Source of the DNA: Treponema sp. | Lineage (GTDB): Bacteria; Spirochaetota; Spirochaetia; Treponematales; Breznakiellaceae | NCBI GenBank assembly: GCA_009777995.1 | Contig: WRKT01000005.1 | Coordinates: 62,001-126,000 of the forward strand | Direction of reading: 5' to 3' | Length of the DNA: 64,000 bases | In this document: piece by piece, positions 63,803 to 64,000 of the stretch | How positions within the stretch are numbered: the first letter of the stretch is position 1 | How the letters are laid out: each line of letters opens with the position of its first letter | Position numbers and translations under genes: made by a program | Notes under the pieces: model-generated | What the model saw: the letters and a program-made list of their open reading frames with translations, nothing else | Told to the model about the DNA's origin: nothing | Database searches by the model: none

Positions 63803-64000
63803 TCAGGCACGAACTTTTGAAAGAATATCCGGATTGTCTGCTACGAAATTTAGTACATCAGCCATTATCCCCGTGTAGCCACTTCCAAGGGCTTTGTATT
63901 TTTCCAGAGTCTCTGGTTCAACGCGTAGGGCAACCACAGGTTTTACCCTCTTTTTCCTCCGATCTCGTGCCATGGCTGCGAATTCTGCGAGAGCCTCATG
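63803..64000 (-). CDS. BrnA-like antitoxin, C-terminal part
   Basis: The gene continues beyond the window on its 5' side. The visible 65 residues contain RRKKRVKPVVALRVEPETLEKY (ribbon strand), then GSGYTGIMADVLNFVADNP (helices), which is the ribbon-helix-helix layout of BrnA (COG3514). A BrnT-type toxin would be expected just outside the window. The in-frame Met at MARDRRKK could be an internal start. Confidence 0.6.
   Translation of the reverse strand, partial: HEALAEFAAMARDRRKKRVKPVVALRVEPETLEKYKALGSGYTGIMADVLNFVADNPDILSKVRA

Overview
The window looks like a piece of a spirochaete chromosome, most likely Treponema or a close relative, centred on the replication origin. The main reasons are the order dnaA-dnaN-recF-DUF721/dciA (known from Treponema), gyrB divergent from dnaA, and several lipoproteins and secreted proteins of a treponemal type. 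Housekeeping genes have moderate GC. The 17-33 kb and 56-60 kb parts are visibly richer in AT and in defence, toxin-antitoxin and broken genes, which suggests acquired DNA. Leftward genes dominate to the left of oriC and dnaA-dnaN-recF-dciA run right, as expected for leading-strand orientation. No tRNA, rRNA, CRISPR array or complete insertion sequence was recognised.

Layout. 0-3 kb: end of a MATE efflux pump, galE, an M20 peptidase and a bacteriohemerythrin. 3-7 kb: a potABCD spermidine/putrescine import operon with its own promoter. 7-17 kb: L-asparaginase, an LCP-family protein, a hybrid sensor kinase, oligoendopeptidase F, and a creatininase-glnN (type III glutamine synthetase) operon. 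17-21 kb: a junk-rich zone with a 45-residue cysteine protein, two RhuM start remnants inside a duplicated 84-bp promoter repeat, a frameshifted brnA, a DUF3791/DUF3990 pair broken by a stop codon, and a RelB-like antitoxin with an unfamiliar partner. 21-32 kb: a defence island with a DUF262 GmrSD-like protein and a complete type I restriction locus hsdM-hsdS-rhuM-hsdR plus a YgjP-type peptidase. 32-39 kb: an orphan nucleotidyltransferase, a Cj0069/ATP-grasp-like protein, a lipoprotein, and a sugar-cation symporter next to a glycosidase-like protein.

39-45.6 kb is the replication core: gyrB, a first oriC segment with two phased DnaA-box pairs, dnaA, a second oriC segment with DnaA boxes followed by DnaA-trio-like repeats, dnaN, recF and dciA. 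45.7-52.5 kb holds a sugar symporter and GH13 glucosidase with a convergent AraC regulator, a Cys/Met PLP enzyme, a PflA-like radical SAM protein and a zinc peptidase. At 53.7 kb, between a Fic gene and a WYL regulator, there are two parS centromere sites, one a perfect 16-bp match.

54-64 kb is accessory: an LRR protein and a duplicated fragment of its 3' end flanking a PD-(D/E)XK protein, HicAB, two paralogous AAA ATPases, a LicA-like kinase, and a tight operon of AAA ATPase, DEDDh exonuclease, a stand-alone FlhA/FHIPEP membrane domain and a small unknown protein. Three related 27-bp dyads lie just upstream of the two AAA genes and the LRR gene. The AAA-exonuclease-FHIPEP operon is the best candidate here for an undescribed system. 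All functions are read from motifs by eye; no database search was run.
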